Source of the DNA: Pandoraea horticolens
GTDB lineage: Bacteria > Pseudomonadota > Gammaproteobacteria > Burkholderiales > Burkholderiaceae
Length of the DNA stretch: 64,000 nucleotides
NCBI RefSeq assembly: GCF_902459555.1
Contig: NZ_CABPSM010000012.1
Location: 62,001 to 126,000, forward strand
Direction: 5' to 3'
Part shown: positions 14,652-23,795 of the stretch, piece by piece
How the letters are laid out: each line of letters starts with the position of its first letter
Numbering within the stretch: the stretch's first letter is position 1
Position numbers and translations under genes: made by a program
The notes under the pieces: model-generated
Told to the model about the DNA's origin: nothing
Databases searched by the model: none
Seen by the model: only the letters and a program-made list of their open reading frames with translations

Positions 14652-16166
14652 TCATGCCATGAAGTCGGCGGCCATGTCGGCATCGGTGCGGGCTTCGAGC
14701 CGTCCGTCGCGGCACGCCTTGCGAAACACCTCGTAATCGCGCTCGACCTGATCGGCATAATCTGTCGCGTAATGGCTCAACGCCTCACCCAGACGGACGC
14801 CCTTGCCCACGTAACCGACCAGTTCTGCGGCGCATCCGCCGGCTTTGGCGTGGGCACGCGCCAGCACCCACCCGCAAAGGCTCGCATATTCCCTGAAGCC
14901 GTCGGCCCTGAACAGCTCGAACTGCGCTGAGATCTTCATGTCGCGCAGCTGGCGTCCGTAGATGCATCGGCCGAACGGGCCGGAACCCCAGCCGAGAAAG
15001 GCGTCGGACGCCGCCTGCATGAGACGTTGACCTTCGACCACGCGGCGTCCGTCGTGCTTGGGCGTGACGTTCCTGAAGAAACGCGAGACGACCGACCTGG
15101 ACGCCTCCTTGAATTGCAGAAAGAGCGGTTGCTCGTGGGTATCCATCATGAGCAACACCAAACACCGCGTGCCGACGCTGCCAACGCCCACGACCTTGAA
15201 CGCCAGATCCTCCTGCGTATAGTTCGCCAGCATGCGGGCGCGATCGGGTGACAGCGAACTCACATAGCTCTTGTACACGGGAGCGAACAGCTTGCGCCAG
15301 TCGCCCAGCCCGAGCCAGTCGTCCTCCGGGCCGAACAGCGTCGTCGCCCCGTGGACGTGGAAGACCGTGGGCGGCGAGTCGCGAATCTGCCAGTGATCGC
15401 CGACATGCTGGGCGAACTTGGGCAGCACGTTTTCATGCGTGCGTCCGGTCGCTCGTGCAATGCCGCGTTTGACACCCTCGCGCACACGCTCGGTCTGGGC
15501 GAGGCCGAGCATGCGCTCGAACGTGACTTGCTCATGCCATAGCGCGATGGTCGGCATGTGAGCGTACTCGTCCAGACGCCGCGCATAGGCGTCCACGGCA
15601 GCACGCACCATCTCGACACCCAGGGTATCGCCAAAGCCGAACTGCCGGGCGGCGAGCATCAGGCTCGCGCACAGACGCTTCAGGTCCCACTCCCAGGGGC
15701 CGGGTGCGGTTTCGTCGAAATCGTTCAGATCGAAGATCAACGTGCGCTCCGGCGTGGCGAACCCGCCGAAGTTGGCCAGATGGCAGTCTCCGCAAATCTG
15801 CATGGTCAGACCGGTATTCGGGGTGCCAGCAAGATCGTGCGCCTGCACGATGGCGCTGCCCCGGTAGAATGCGAAGGGTGAGGCCAGCATGCGCCCATAG
15901 CGCAATGGAACAAGCGCGCCAACGCGCCCATCGCTGCTCGTGCGCAGCAGTTCGATGATGTCCCGGTCGGTATTCCCGAGGTGGGCATGACTGCCGCGAG
16001 GCGTTTTCTCTCGCAGCTTTCGCCCAACGGCGACACGGGTTTCGAACGGCACTACCGGCGCTACCGGCACGGGTGGTGTATCGGTATCGACAGGCGGCGT
16101 GGGAGCAGAGGACGCGGTGGCCCTCGCTTTGGACGACGCAGACGCAGGCAACGATTTAGCGGGCAC
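14652..16166 (-). CDS. DUF2252 family protein
   Basis: Large soluble protein of about 504 residues. DUF2252 marks include RYGRMLASPFAFYRGSA, CGDCHLANFGGFATPERTL, FDLNDFDETAPGPWEWDLKR and a late LVGYVGKGVRLGEALSHYA. The HLxNFG and DxNDFDE blocks resemble the active loop of aminoglycoside-phosphotransferase-like kinases, so a kinase-like fold is plausible but no activity is established. The start is GTG at 16166, with AAGGAG six bases upstream. It overlaps the end of the mechanosensitive channel gene by 11 bases, so translational coupling is expected. The N-terminal ~40 residues are Ala/Pro-rich and probably flexible. Confidence 0.88.
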   Translation of the reverse strand: MPAKSLPASASSKARATASSAPTPPVDTDTPPVPVAPVVPFETRVAVGRKLREKTPRGSHAHLGNTDRDIIELLRTSSDGRVGALVPLRYGRMLASPFAFYRGSAIVQAHDLAGTPNTGLTMQICGDCHLANFGGFATPERTLIFDLNDFDETAPGPWEWDLKRLCASLMLAARQFGFGDTLGVEMVRAAVDAYARRLDEYAHMPTIALWHEQVTFERMLGLAQTERVREGVKRGIARATGRTHENVLPKFAQHVGDHWQIRDSPPTVFHVHGATTLFGPEDDWLGLGDWRKLFAPVYKSYVSSLSPDRARMLANYTQEDLAFKVVGVGSVGTRCLVLLMMDTHEQPLFLQFKEASRSVVSRFFRNVTPKHDGRRVVEGQRLMQAASDAFLGWGSGPFGRCIYGRQLRDMKISAQFELFRADGFREYASLCGWVLARAHAKAGGCAAELVGYVGKGVRLGEALSHYATDYADQVERDYEVFRKACRDGRLEARTDADMAADFMA

Positions 16167-17925
16167 GACCAGCTCCTTGTTCTTGCGATGCAGCAGGCGA
16201 CACAGACGCCGGCGGACGCTCGCCCGCCGGAGCGCTAGCAGGCGCCGGATACCAGTGTTCCGGAGGGATGACGAGTGACGAATCCGGTTGCCTTTGGAAG
16301 TGCGGCGACATGATCTGAACGCCGTAACGATTGAAGACGTCCTGAATGTTCTCGTGCAACGCCGAGAGCGCGGCAAAGTGTGTTGACGGGTCTCGCAACG
16401 TGGCGAAGATTTCATACTCGGCGTAGAAGTCCGACAAGGCGCGTTGCAGGACATACGGCGCCGGCCGGGCGGCGACCTGGGGCGTTTGTCCTGCGGCTTC
16501 GATCAGCATGGCATGAACCTGCCGCCACGGGGTGTCGTAGCCGATGGTGAGCGTCGTGCTGATGGCGACACCTCGCTCGCGGTCCTGCGTCGACAAATTA
16601 CGCACCGTCGACGCGACAACCACCGCGTTCGGAATGGTCAGCGACTGCTGCGCCAGATTGACGATCTTCACCGAGAGCGCATTGACGCTTACGACCACAC
16701 CCGTCGCATCGCCGATCGAAACAAGATCACCTTTTTTCAGCGCACGGCTGTATATCACGACCATCCCGCTCATCAACTGGTTGACGATACCGCTCGAGCC
16801 CAATGTCACCATCAGGCCCAGCAACACGGACAGTCCCTTGAATACGTCGCTCTGCGCACCCGGCATGTAGGGATAGGCAAAGGTGATCGCCAATCCCCAC
16901 AACACCACGGAGACCACACGCCGCGTGGCCCCGGCCGTCTCGGGATGCATGCCGGGAATGATCAGACGCCCGCTCTGCACCGCATCGAACACGTTGTTGA
17001 TGAGGCTTTGCAGCGCCCGTGTCAGCAGAAAGATGACGATGACCGTCATGACTCCCGGGATGGAAGCGGCAACCCCGATCCCGAAACGGTCGACCAGCGT
17101 CCACAGAAAGGCCGATAACCGCTCTGCCATCGGCTGACTGACCGGGAACTGCATGAGCACGAAAATCAGGTACAGATAACCGAAGGTCAGTGCCAGACAC
17201 ACGGCGCCGATCTGCACGATCTGATGGACGAGGTGGACCGCCGAGCCGGCCCAGTCGAAGGTGCGCGCGGTGCGCTGCAAAATGCGCTTCTCGAAGGCGC
17301 TTTGCAGGCGCGCCTCCAGTCGTGTACGCATACGGCCGACGCTGATCAGGAGCATCGCAAGCACGACCAGGGCGAGCGCGCTGAGGGCAACACCGCGCAG
17401 AATGGTCGGCCAATGCAGTTGTTCGCGGCGGGCAGCGAAGGCCACTTGCAGACGTGTTTTAGCGTCCTCGGCGGCAGCGTCGAGCGTGCGCGGGTCGCCC
17501 GGCGCGAGGTCGTCGGCCGTCAGCGCAAAAAGAATCCGGTCCTGAACGCGAAAGGCGACGCCTGAGACGCTGCCCAACGAGGCCCGCAGCACATCGACCG
17601 GAGCATTGAAGGCGCTGGTCGGCAGGCTCTCGAGCACCGACTGCGCCCGCGCCGCACGCACGGCCGGCGTGGCGCCGCCGATTACGCCGCGAAACGTCAC
17701 GACGGGACGGTCCATGAAGCGCAGCTCAACGCCATCCTGACTATCGGTGGCCGCTTCTGCCTCGTCCTGGGAGACAGCCCCGGACGCGCCGCTGCTCCTG
17801 CTTACCGTGTCTGCCCCCCCGGACAAGGCAGAAGCGGCAGACGTTGCCGCCATCGCCGGAAGCCCCGGCGCCATCGTCATTCCACATACCACCAACACTT
17901 GCAACAGCCACATGCGAATGCGCAT
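16156..17925 (-). CDS. MscS-family mechanosensitive ion channel
   Basis: Membrane channel of about 589 residues that should open under membrane tension to release solutes during osmotic downshock. A signal peptide (MWLLQVLVVCGMTMAPGLPAMA region) leads into a periplasmic domain of about 170 residues. Several membrane segments follow, then the MscS core: pore helix VTLGSSGIVNQLMSGMVVIY, beta domain KKGDLVSIGDATGVVVSVN and VKIVNLAQQSLTIPNA. It is longer than E. coli MscS (286) and matches medium-size MscS homologues. The ATG at 17925 is chosen for the signal peptide; the frame is open to 17997. The DUF2252 gene overlaps its stop codon, forming an osmotic-stress pair. Confidence 0.92.
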   Translation of the reverse strand: MRIRMWLLQVLVVCGMTMAPGLPAMAATSAASALSGGADTVSRSSGASGAVSQDEAEAATDSQDGVELRFMDRPVVTFRGVIGGATPAVRAARAQSVLESLPTSAFNAPVDVLRASLGSVSGVAFRVQDRILFALTADDLAPGDPRTLDAAAEDAKTRLQVAFAARREQLHWPTILRGVALSALALVVLAMLLISVGRMRTRLEARLQSAFEKRILQRTARTFDWAGSAVHLVHQIVQIGAVCLALTFGYLYLIFVLMQFPVSQPMAERLSAFLWTLVDRFGIGVAASIPGVMTVIVIFLLTRALQSLINNVFDAVQSGRLIIPGMHPETAGATRRVVSVVLWGLAITFAYPYMPGAQSDVFKGLSVLLGLMVTLGSSGIVNQLMSGMVVIYSRALKKGDLVSIGDATGVVVSVNALSVKIVNLAQQSLTIPNAVVVASTVRNLSTQDRERGVAISTTLTIGYDTPWRQVHAMLIEAAGQTPQVAARPAPYVLQRALSDFYAEYEIFATLRDPSTHFAALSALHENIQDVFNRYGVQIMSPHFQRQPDSSLVIPPEHWYPAPASAPAGERPPASVSPAASQEQGAGRAR

Positions 17926-18324
17926 AGCATAGCTCCAGCAGGCAAATTGGCTACCAAGATTGAAGCAGTACGAGGAATTCTGACGGAAATCAGGCAAAAT
18001 CGAGGGCTGCCGTACTCTGCCCTCGCCTGCTCCCTGGTTCGTGCCCTCGATTTCGTGGTCCGAAGGGTCGCCACCGACCGTTGCACGCGAAACGCCACGA
18101 GGGCGCTCATCGCCGAGAACGTACGCCGGAGCGGGTAATGGATGGATTATTCACCATGGCATCGGCACTGTCGAGTATTGGCGCGATGCGCGCGGACATC
18201 GGCCGATTCCCTGCTCCCGTCGCGTTGGACGCAGTGCGATGTCGGAAAAATTCCGACACAACCCTCAACTATTGGCCACCCATGCCGATAACCAGTTAAG
18301 CGGGACTTTTCGGTTGGTTTTCAT
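17926..18324. other. Divergent intergenic region
   Basis: About 400 bases between the minus-strand channel gene and the plus-strand MHYT gene. It should carry both promoters. No coding frame with a ribosome site was convincing, and no strong palindrome was noticed. Confidence 0.5.
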
Positions 18325-20445
18325 ATGTCCAGTTCGTACAGTGGTTGGCTTGTTGCGTTATCGCTTGCCGTTGCAGTGCTCGCGTCGTTCACGGCGCTCG
18401 ACCTTTCGGGTCGCATCTACCTCCTGACTCACCGTGGCATGCGTCACGCGTGGCTTGCCGTGGGCGCTGCCGCCATGGGCATCGGCATTTGGTCCATGCA
18501 CTTCATCGGCATGCTCGCCCTGTCGCTGTCGCCCTCGTGGTCGCCCCTGACATCGACAACCACCATCCCGCTGGGCTATGACCCCGGCATCACGGCAGGC
18601 TCGCTCGGCATTGCCATCGCCATTTCCTGGGCGGCGCTCTGGCTAATTGCCGATGAACGCTTTTCGAAATGGCGGCTGGGCTGTGCCGGCATCACGCTCG
18701 GTCTCGGCATCGCTGCCATGCACTACAGCGGCATGGCGGCGATGAAGATGAATCCGGAGATCGAATATGATCCGGGACTCTTCGCGATGTCGATTCTGAT
18801 CGCGATTGCCGCAGCCACTGCCGCTCTGTGGATCGCCCGGACGCTGCGCGACGGCAGCCTGCGCTATGTCATGGCCAAGCGGGTCGGTGCCGCCGTCGTC
18901 ATGGGGGCGGCCATCACGGCGATGCACTTCACTGGCATGGCGGCCGCCAACTTTGCGCCGAGCGCCATTTGCGGCGCAGCCGGTGGCGTCAGTTCGCCAT
19001 GGCTGGTGACGACCATCAGCCTGTTCACCTTCCTGATTCTCGTCACCACGTTGCTCGTCTCGCGCCTCGACGCCCGCACCAGCTTCCTTGCCAACTCCGT
19101 GCTGCAACTGAACACGCAGATCGCCCGCATGGCGACTTACGATGCGTTGACCGATCTGCCCAACCGCCGCGCCCTGCACGACGCCGCAGCCCGCATGCTC
19201 ATCAACTCGCGTCGCGACCAGCGTCGTTTCGCGGTGCTGTTCATGGATCTGGACGGCTTCAAGACCATCAACGATTCGCTCGGCCACAACGTGGGCGACG
19301 ACGTCCTTCGCGCGTTCGCCAAGCGCCTTCGCAAGAACGTGAACGGCGACGACCTGGTCGCCCGGCTGGGCGGCGACGAGTTCGTCGTGCTGCTGGGGTC
19401 TTTGTCGTCACCGGAGGTTGCAGGGCGCGTAGCGCAACGTCTGCTCGACGATATGCGCGACGGATTGCGTGTTGGCGACCAGTCGCTGCACGTCGTGCCC
19501 AGCATTGGCGTGGCTCTCTTCCCGGAAGATGGCGACAGCATCGACATGCTGCTCAAGCATGCCGACACCGCCATGTACGAAGCCAAGCGCGCCGGACGCG
19601 GCATCTACCGTTACTTCGAGCCGCGCATGAACGCTGCCGCCCAACGCACCTGGGAAATCCAGCAGGCACTGCACGACGCGGAGAACGAAAAGTATTTCTC
19701 ACTGCATTTCCAGCCGAAATACCGGGGCGACACCGAAGCGCTGGCTGGCGCCGAAGCGCTGCTGCGCCTGGCGCATCCAACCTTCGGAGAGCTACAACCG
19801 GTCGACTTCATCCCGGTGGCGGAACGCACTGGTCAGATCGTCCAGATCGGCTATTGGGTCGTGCGCACCACCTGCCAGCACATCAGGGAATGGGACGCCG
19901 CCGGACTTCCCCCGGTCAAGGTCGCGATCAACCTCTCACCGCGCCAGATGGCGCAGTCGTCGCTGGTGGAGAACATTGTTCAGATCGTGAACGAGGCGGG
20001 AATCGTACACAACCGGCTTATGTTCGAAATCACCGAGACGGTGGCAATGTTCGACGCCCAACACACCATCGACGTGATCCGCGCGTTTCAGGACCACGGC
20101 TTCGAAGTGGCGATTGACGATTTCGGCACGGGATATTCGAGCCTCGCGTATTTGCAGCGCTTCCGCGTCAAGCAGTTGAAGATGGACCGATTCTTCACGA
20201 ACGGGCTCGACACCTGCGGCCGCGAAGGCAGCGCCGTCGTCTCCGCGATCATCGCACTGGCGCACTCGCTCGATATGGATGTGGTGGCCGAAGGGGTCGA
20301 GACGGCATCACAGCGCGAGGCGCTCAAGACACTCGATTGCGACGAACTGCAAGGCTTCCTGCTTGGCAAGCCGCTGACTGGCGACGCCTTTGCCCGGCTG
20401 CTTGCGTCTCTGCCACACATCCCCGGCACACCGGCAATGGCCTGA
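18325..20445 (+). CDS. MHYT-GGDEF-EAL c-di-GMP signalling protein
   Basis: Inner-membrane protein of 706 residues. The N-terminal MHYT sensor (about 1-250) has seven or so helices and three MHxxGM motifs: SMHFIGM at 57-63, AMHYSGM at 131-137 and AMHFTGM at 199-205. MHYT is thought to bind copper and sense diatomic gases such as O2, CO or NO. The GGDEF domain keeps GGDEF at 349-353 and the EAL domain keeps EALLR at 477-481 with DDFGTGYSSL later. Both catalytic sites look intact, so net activity cannot be told. The ATG at 18325 begins the hydrophobic region directly. Its stop is 22 bases from the convergent HxlR gene. Confidence 0.95.
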   Translation: MSSSYSGWLVALSLAVAVLASFTALDLSGRIYLLTHRGMRHAWLAVGAAAMGIGIWSMHFIGMLALSLSPSWSPLTSTTTIPLGYDPGITAGSLGIAIAISWAALWLIADERFSKWRLGCAGITLGLGIAAMHYSGMAAMKMNPEIEYDPGLFAMSILIAIAAATAALWIARTLRDGSLRYVMAKRVGAAVVMGAAITAMHFTGMAAANFAPSAICGAAGGVSSPWLVTTISLFTFLILVTTLLVSRLDARTSFLANSVLQLNTQIARMATYDALTDLPNRRALHDAAARMLINSRRDQRRFAVLFMDLDGFKTINDSLGHNVGDDVLRAFAKRLRKNVNGDDLVARLGGDEFVVLLGSLSSPEVAGRVAQRLLDDMRDGLRVGDQSLHVVPSIGVALFPEDGDSIDMLLKHADTAMYEAKRAGRGIYRYFEPRMNAAAQRTWEIQQALHDAENEKYFSLHFQPKYRGDTEALAGAEALLRLAHPTFGELQPVDFIPVAERTGQIVQIGYWVVRTTCQHIREWDAAGLPPVKVAINLSPRQMAQSSLVENIVQIVNEAGIVHNRLMFEITETVAMFDAQHTIDVIRAFQDHGFEVAIDDFGTGYSSLAYLQRFRVKQLKMDRFFTNGLDTCGREGSAVVSAIIALAHSLDMDVVAEGVETASQREALKTLDCDELQGFLLGKPLTGDAFARLLASLPHIPGTPAMA

Positions 20446-20467
20446 GCGGACGCCCGCCACCGCTCGA

Positions 20468-21028
20468 TCAACGACCGGCAGTCTCGGCAGTGGCACCGAT
20501 GTCAGCGCCTGATACGCTCTGAGCCACCCCCTCGCCGATCGCGAAGGCAGCCGCCAGGGCTAGCCGGTTACGCGTGCCCTCACTGGCCGTCGGCCCTGCG
20601 CTCGGAATATGGCGCTTCGGGTCCAGGCGCACCCCCGTCACCGCATCGATCACCACCGGTTCGACGACCTGCCCCGTCTCCCGGTCAATCAGTTGGGCAG
20701 AGATGCCTTCCGGCGCAAAGTGCCGGTTTCCCCATGCGAGCAGCGCCCAAAGCACCGGCCGGAAATCTCTGCCGGCATCGGTAAGTAAGTATTCGAAGCG
20801 CGGCGGCCGGTCGCAATACTGCCGGCGCACCAGCAAACCTTCATCGACCAGTGCATTCAACCGCCGCGTGAGCATGTTCGGCGCAATGTCGAGACGTCGC
20901 TGGAAGTCGTCGAAGCGGGTCGTGCCATAGCCCGCTTCGCGCAGGATCAGAATGCTCCACCATTCGCCCACGCGCTCGAGGCTACGGGCGATGGGGCACT
21001 GCATATCGCGGAATGTCTTTCGTTGCAT
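20468..21028 (-). CDS. HxlR-family winged-helix regulator
   Basis: DNA-binding regulator of about 186 residues. The HxlR domain spans about residues 5-100: CPIARSLERVGEWWSILILR, then FDDFQRRLDIAPNMLTRRLN and LVDEGLLVRRQYCDRPPRFE. The first block with its Cys is the family signature; in some HxlR proteins this Cys senses aldehydes or quinones. A C-terminal ~80-residue extension (DRETGQVVEPVVIDAVTG) is seen in longer HxlR members. The ATG at 21028 has AGGAG seven bases upstream; upstream frame to 21157 is not typical. No obvious target gene is divergent from it, so it may act on the gene convergent or elsewhere. Confidence 0.9.
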   Translation of the reverse strand: MQRKTFRDMQCPIARSLERVGEWWSILILREAGYGTTRFDDFQRRLDIAPNMLTRRLNALVDEGLLVRRQYCDRPPRFEYLLTDAGRDFRPVLWALLAWGNRHFAPEGISAQLIDRETGQVVEPVVIDAVTGVRLDPKRHIPSAGPTASEGTRNRLALAAAFAIGEGVAQSVSGADIGATAETAGR

Positions 21029-21360
21029 ATGGACTCCTCGCGCCCGGAGCGGAACACCGCAGCCTATTACCATGCAAGCGAGCATAAGCGCGACGACACC
21101 GGCGGGCAAGCTGGCCGGTGTCGCAGCCATTTCAGCCTTCACACATAATGCAAACACTCAATTATCAAGTTGCATGAAATCAATAGCTTATCGATCAGTT
21201 GCAACGCAAATTATCTGAAGTGAATTCTAATGCCAATGACGCAATGTGCGTCTGCACATTGCGCCTTGGGCAGTGCAATCCGGCCCCCGAGGGGGCATTG
21301 TCAACGCGACACCAAGGAAGATCAGCCCCTACCCGCCACAAAGCCGGAAGTAATGGCCTC
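21029..21360. other. Intergenic region upstream of the HxlR gene
   Basis: About 332 bases containing the HxlR promoter and the end of the SDR transcript. AT-rich between 21150 and 21240. No convincing gene or strong repeat was found. Confidence 0.5.
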
Positions 21361-22149
21361 TTACGCCGTCTTGATGGCCCCACCGTTAATGGCATAGTCA
21401 GCGCCGTGGATTGCCGCTGCAAGCGGCGAGGCCAGATAGGCTACGAGCGATGCAACGTGCGCCGGGTCGGCAAACTGGCCCGTTGTCGCCCCCAACTCGG
21501 CAGGGACATCGCGGAGCAACTGTTCCAACGAGATGCCCCGAGCGGCAGCCAGCTTGGCACCAAACCCATCCGGCCCCGACCATTGTTCGGTGAGAACCGC
21601 TCCGGGAGAGATCGTATTCACGCGCACGCCCTGCGGCCCCAATTCCTCAGCAAGGCCTTTGCTGAACGTATTGATCGCGCCCTTCGACGCAGCGTAGGGC
21701 AGCGGACCAGTGTGAGGAATTCGAGCACACATCGAGGAAAAATTGATGATGCCGCCACGACGCGCCATCAGATCGGGTAATGCCGCACGGGTTACGCGCA
21801 CGGTGCTGAAGAAGTTCAGCTCGAACATCTCCATCCATTGCGCATCCGTGGATTCCAAGAATGTCGTCGGGTGCTCCTTATCCCCTCCACCGCCGAGATT
21901 GTTGACGAGGAGGTCAAGACCGCCGTACTTGGCCTGCGTTTGCTCAATGAGCCTGCGCGGTCCATCTGCCGCAGTCAGGTCGACAGACACTGGGGTCGCA
22001 CCCGATTTTTTCAGATCGTCAGTCAAGGTGCGCGCAGCGCCCACGACTTGCATACCTTGAGCGACAAGCTCCCGGACAATCGCGAGACCAATGCCCCGGC
22101 TGGCCCCAGTAACGATTGCGGTCTTTCCAGTTAGCTGCAGATTCATCAT
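21361..22149 (-). CDS. Short-chain dehydrogenase/reductase (SDR)
   Basis: NAD(P)-dependent oxidoreductase of about 262 residues, classical SDR size. The cofactor motif is TGASRGIG near the N-terminus. NLGG follows (LLVNNLGGGG in place of the usual NNAG), the catalytic Ser is in IINFSSMCARIP, and the YxxxK motif is YAASKGAI. The second Met (MNLQLTGKTAIVTGAS) at 22146 is an equally good start. It is transcribed divergently from an ArsR-type regulator, and two matched operators lie in the shared promoter region, so it is probably the repressor's target. The substrate is unknown. Confidence 0.92.
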   Translation of the reverse strand: MMNLQLTGKTAIVTGASRGIGLAIVRELVAQGMQVVGAARTLTDDLKKSGATPVSVDLTAADGPRRLIEQTQAKYGGLDLLVNNLGGGGDKEHPTTFLESTDAQWMEMFELNFFSTVRVTRAALPDLMARRGGIINFSSMCARIPHTGPLPYAASKGAINTFSKGLAEELGPQGVRVNTISPGAVLTEQWSGPDGFGAKLAAARGISLEQLLRDVPAELGATTGQFADPAHVASLVAYLASPLAAAIHGADYAINGGAIKTA

Positions 22150-22188
22150 GTTCGTTTCCGTGAAGTTGGGATATATAAAACGTCCGAA

Positions 22189-22208
22189 TGTACGACGTTT
22201 TTAGTACA
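22189..22208. promoter_or_regulatory. ArsR operator candidate 1
   Basis: TGTACG, eight bases, then AGTACA: an inverted repeat with one mismatch in the SDR/ArsR divergent promoter. It has the same 20-base layout as the site at 22239-22258, 50 bases away. Confidence 0.65.
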
Positions 22209-22238
22209 ATAGCCCCATCACTCCATTCACGATTCGAT

Positions 22239-22258
22239 TGTACGAATTATTGCGTACA
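22239..22258. promoter_or_regulatory. ArsR operator candidate 2
   Basis: Perfect inverted repeat TGTACG-N8-CGTACA ending eight bases before the ArsR start codon. Repressor bound here would block its own gene. The 50-base spacing to the first site is close to five helical turns, which favours cooperative binding. Confidence 0.7.
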
Positions 22259-22266
22259 TTCCTAAG

Positions 22267-22620
22267 ATGAGCACCTATCACCCAACGCCGAACCAGATGT
22301 TGCTCGAAGAGGTTCTGGCCGCCCTGGGTCATCCCATACGGATGTCCATTGTGTGCGAGATGGCGGCCTCCCCAGGAGCACGCACGTGCGGCAGCTTCCC
22401 CGTTTCCGTCACCAAAGCGACAACCACTCATCATTGGCGGGTGCTCCGAGAGTCGGGCATCACGCGAGAGCGCCGAGATGGCCGCACCAAGCTCATCGAA
22501 CTGCGGCGCGAAGAACTTGAGGCGCGCTTTCCCGGCCTGCTTACCGCCGTGCTGAACGCGAAATCGCTTGAAGGAGCGCCCCAATCAACGGCAACTCAGC
22601 CCTCAACCAGCTCGGTGTAG
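22267..22620 (+). CDS. ArsR-family winged-helix repressor
   Basis: Small regulator of 117 residues. The ArsR-like fold is recognised from LAALGHPIRMSIVCEMAASP, TTHHWRVLRESGITRERRDG and RTKLIELRREELEARFPGLL. The usual metal-binding ELCVCD motif of ArsR/SmtB is missing. A single Cys lies in TCGSFPVSVTK, so the signal is probably not arsenic; the group often senses small organics or quinones. The ATG at 22267 follows the second operator by eight bases. The divergent SDR gene and the shared operators make a simple autoregulated switch likely. The C-terminal ~20 residues are Ser/Thr-rich. Confidence 0.88.
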   Translation: MSTYHPTPNQMLLEEVLAALGHPIRMSIVCEMAASPGARTCGSFPVSVTKATTTHHWRVLRESGITRERRDGRTKLIELRREELEARFPGLLTAVLNAKSLEGAPQSTATQPSTSSV

Positions 22621-22631
22621 TCGCCCTGGGT

Positions 22632-23681
22632 TCAGACACGCCGTGAGCGTCGCAAGATTGACGTGGCGGGCGCGGCGATCTTGCTGGCACGGCGCGACCG
22701 AACACTTCGACCCGGCAAAGCGCTTCGCGCATCGAGCGCTGCCGCTGCACCGCCAGCCTGCGCGGCAGCCAGCATCGCCTGATAGGTCGCAGTAAGTGAC
22801 TCCTGCGCACTGACCTGCTCTCGAAGCCGCGCAACCACGGCGTCCTGCAACGCTTTGGCCGCACGCATCCCGTGCTGTGCCTCGCTCATCGCCGCCATAC
22901 CAGCCTCTGCCTCCTGCAACTCGCGCTGCGATTGCTTGCGCTCCTGCTGTAGCGATTTAATGGACTCGCGCGCGCCGTCCAGTTCGAGCATCAAACGCCG
23001 CTCGTTCGCGTCGGCGCGCTCTCCGAGTCTGGTGCGTTCCGCATCCCAGTTGGCGCGGTGCGCAGCGTGCTCGTCCTGAAGCGCTTGCGCGGCCTCTCGC
23101 GCGGAAGCAAGAGCCTGCCGAGATGTGACGGCATCCGCCTGCGCGTCGATCAGCAACGCCTCGGCGCGGCGTGCCTGTGCCTGTGCCTCGTCCCTCGCCT
23201 GACGCGCATCCGCTGCCGCCGTCTCTGCCGACGCAATCCGCTCGTGGAGCACGGCACGCGACTGCTCCAATGCCTCACGATCCGCCGCCAACTCAGCCTC
23301 ATGTGCGTCGAGTGCGGCGCGCCGATTTGCCTCCTCCTCGGCCAGCGCAGCACGCCCCTCCTGTAACGCGAGTCCCCACAGATCGAGCGCAGCGCGCGCC
23401 ACCGACTCCGGCATCGTCACGCCCTCCGGCAATCCGGCAACCGCATTCGCACCACCCTGCAAGCGCCCGCCCAATCCAGCAAACCACGCATCGAGATACG
23501 GGCTCACGGTATTGGGCGAACCCCTGCCCAATTGCTGGCGAATGCGCTCGATGGTCGGACGCTGCCCGGCCATCAGCAGCGTATCGGCCGCCATCCACAC
23601 GTCTTGCTCGGAAATACCGCGCCCACCTTGCCGGAGCAACGGTGCAGGCATGACAGATTTCGGGGTTTGGGACGTAGTCAT
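22632..23681 (-). CDS. KfrA-like DNA-binding coiled-coil protein
   Basis: 349 residues. The N-terminal ~110 form the KfrA-type DNA-binding region (ISEQDVWMAADTLLMAGQRP, RIRQQLGRGSPNTVSPYL). It is followed by ~200 residues of Ala/Glu/Arg/Gln-rich coiled coil (for example ERLLMLELDGARESIKSLQQ-like stretches). KfrA of plasmid RK2 is an autoregulated, alpha-helical protein with a role in plasmid maintenance. Here the gene is chromosomal and divergent from a tyrosine recombinase, sharing a 114-base region with a perfect 17-bp-arm palindrome 34 bases from its start. The ATG at 23681 has AGGAG upstream. The last ~30 residues are Arg-rich. Confidence 0.85.
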   Translation of the reverse strand: MTTSQTPKSVMPAPLLRQGGRGISEQDVWMAADTLLMAGQRPTIERIRQQLGRGSPNTVSPYLDAWFAGLGGRLQGGANAVAGLPEGVTMPESVARAALDLWGLALQEGRAALAEEEANRRAALDAHEAELAADREALEQSRAVLHERIASAETAAADARQARDEAQAQARRAEALLIDAQADAVTSRQALASAREAAQALQDEHAAHRANWDAERTRLGERADANERRLMLELDGARESIKSLQQERKQSQRELQEAEAGMAAMSEAQHGMRAAKALQDAVVARLREQVSAQESLTATYQAMLAAAQAGGAAAALDARSALPGRSVRSRRASKIAAPATSILRRSRRV

Positions 23682-23714
23682 CGCGATGTACTCCTGGATT
23701 TCGACGGCATTGCC

Positions 23715-23753
23715 AAATAACTCACGATAATGAAAGATTATCGTGAGTTATTT
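23715..23753. promoter_or_regulatory. 39-bp perfect palindrome between the KfrA-like and recombinase genes
   Basis: Left arm 23715-23731, right arm 23737-23753, each 17 bases and fully complementary, around the five-base spacer GAAAG. Arm core is ACTCACGATAAT. It is 34 bases from the KfrA start and 42 bases from the recombinase start. It may be an operator for the KfrA-like protein, a recombinase binding site, or both. It could also fold as a hairpin in either transcript. Confidence 0.75.
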
Positions 23754-23795
23754 ATTGGATTCATTATATTTTATACATATTACATATGAAATCAT

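Noticed and set aside
14393-14662. 89-codon plus-strand frame
   Set aside because: Starts in AT-rich promoter DNA, runs into the DUF2252 gene antisense, and shows no protein-like pattern.
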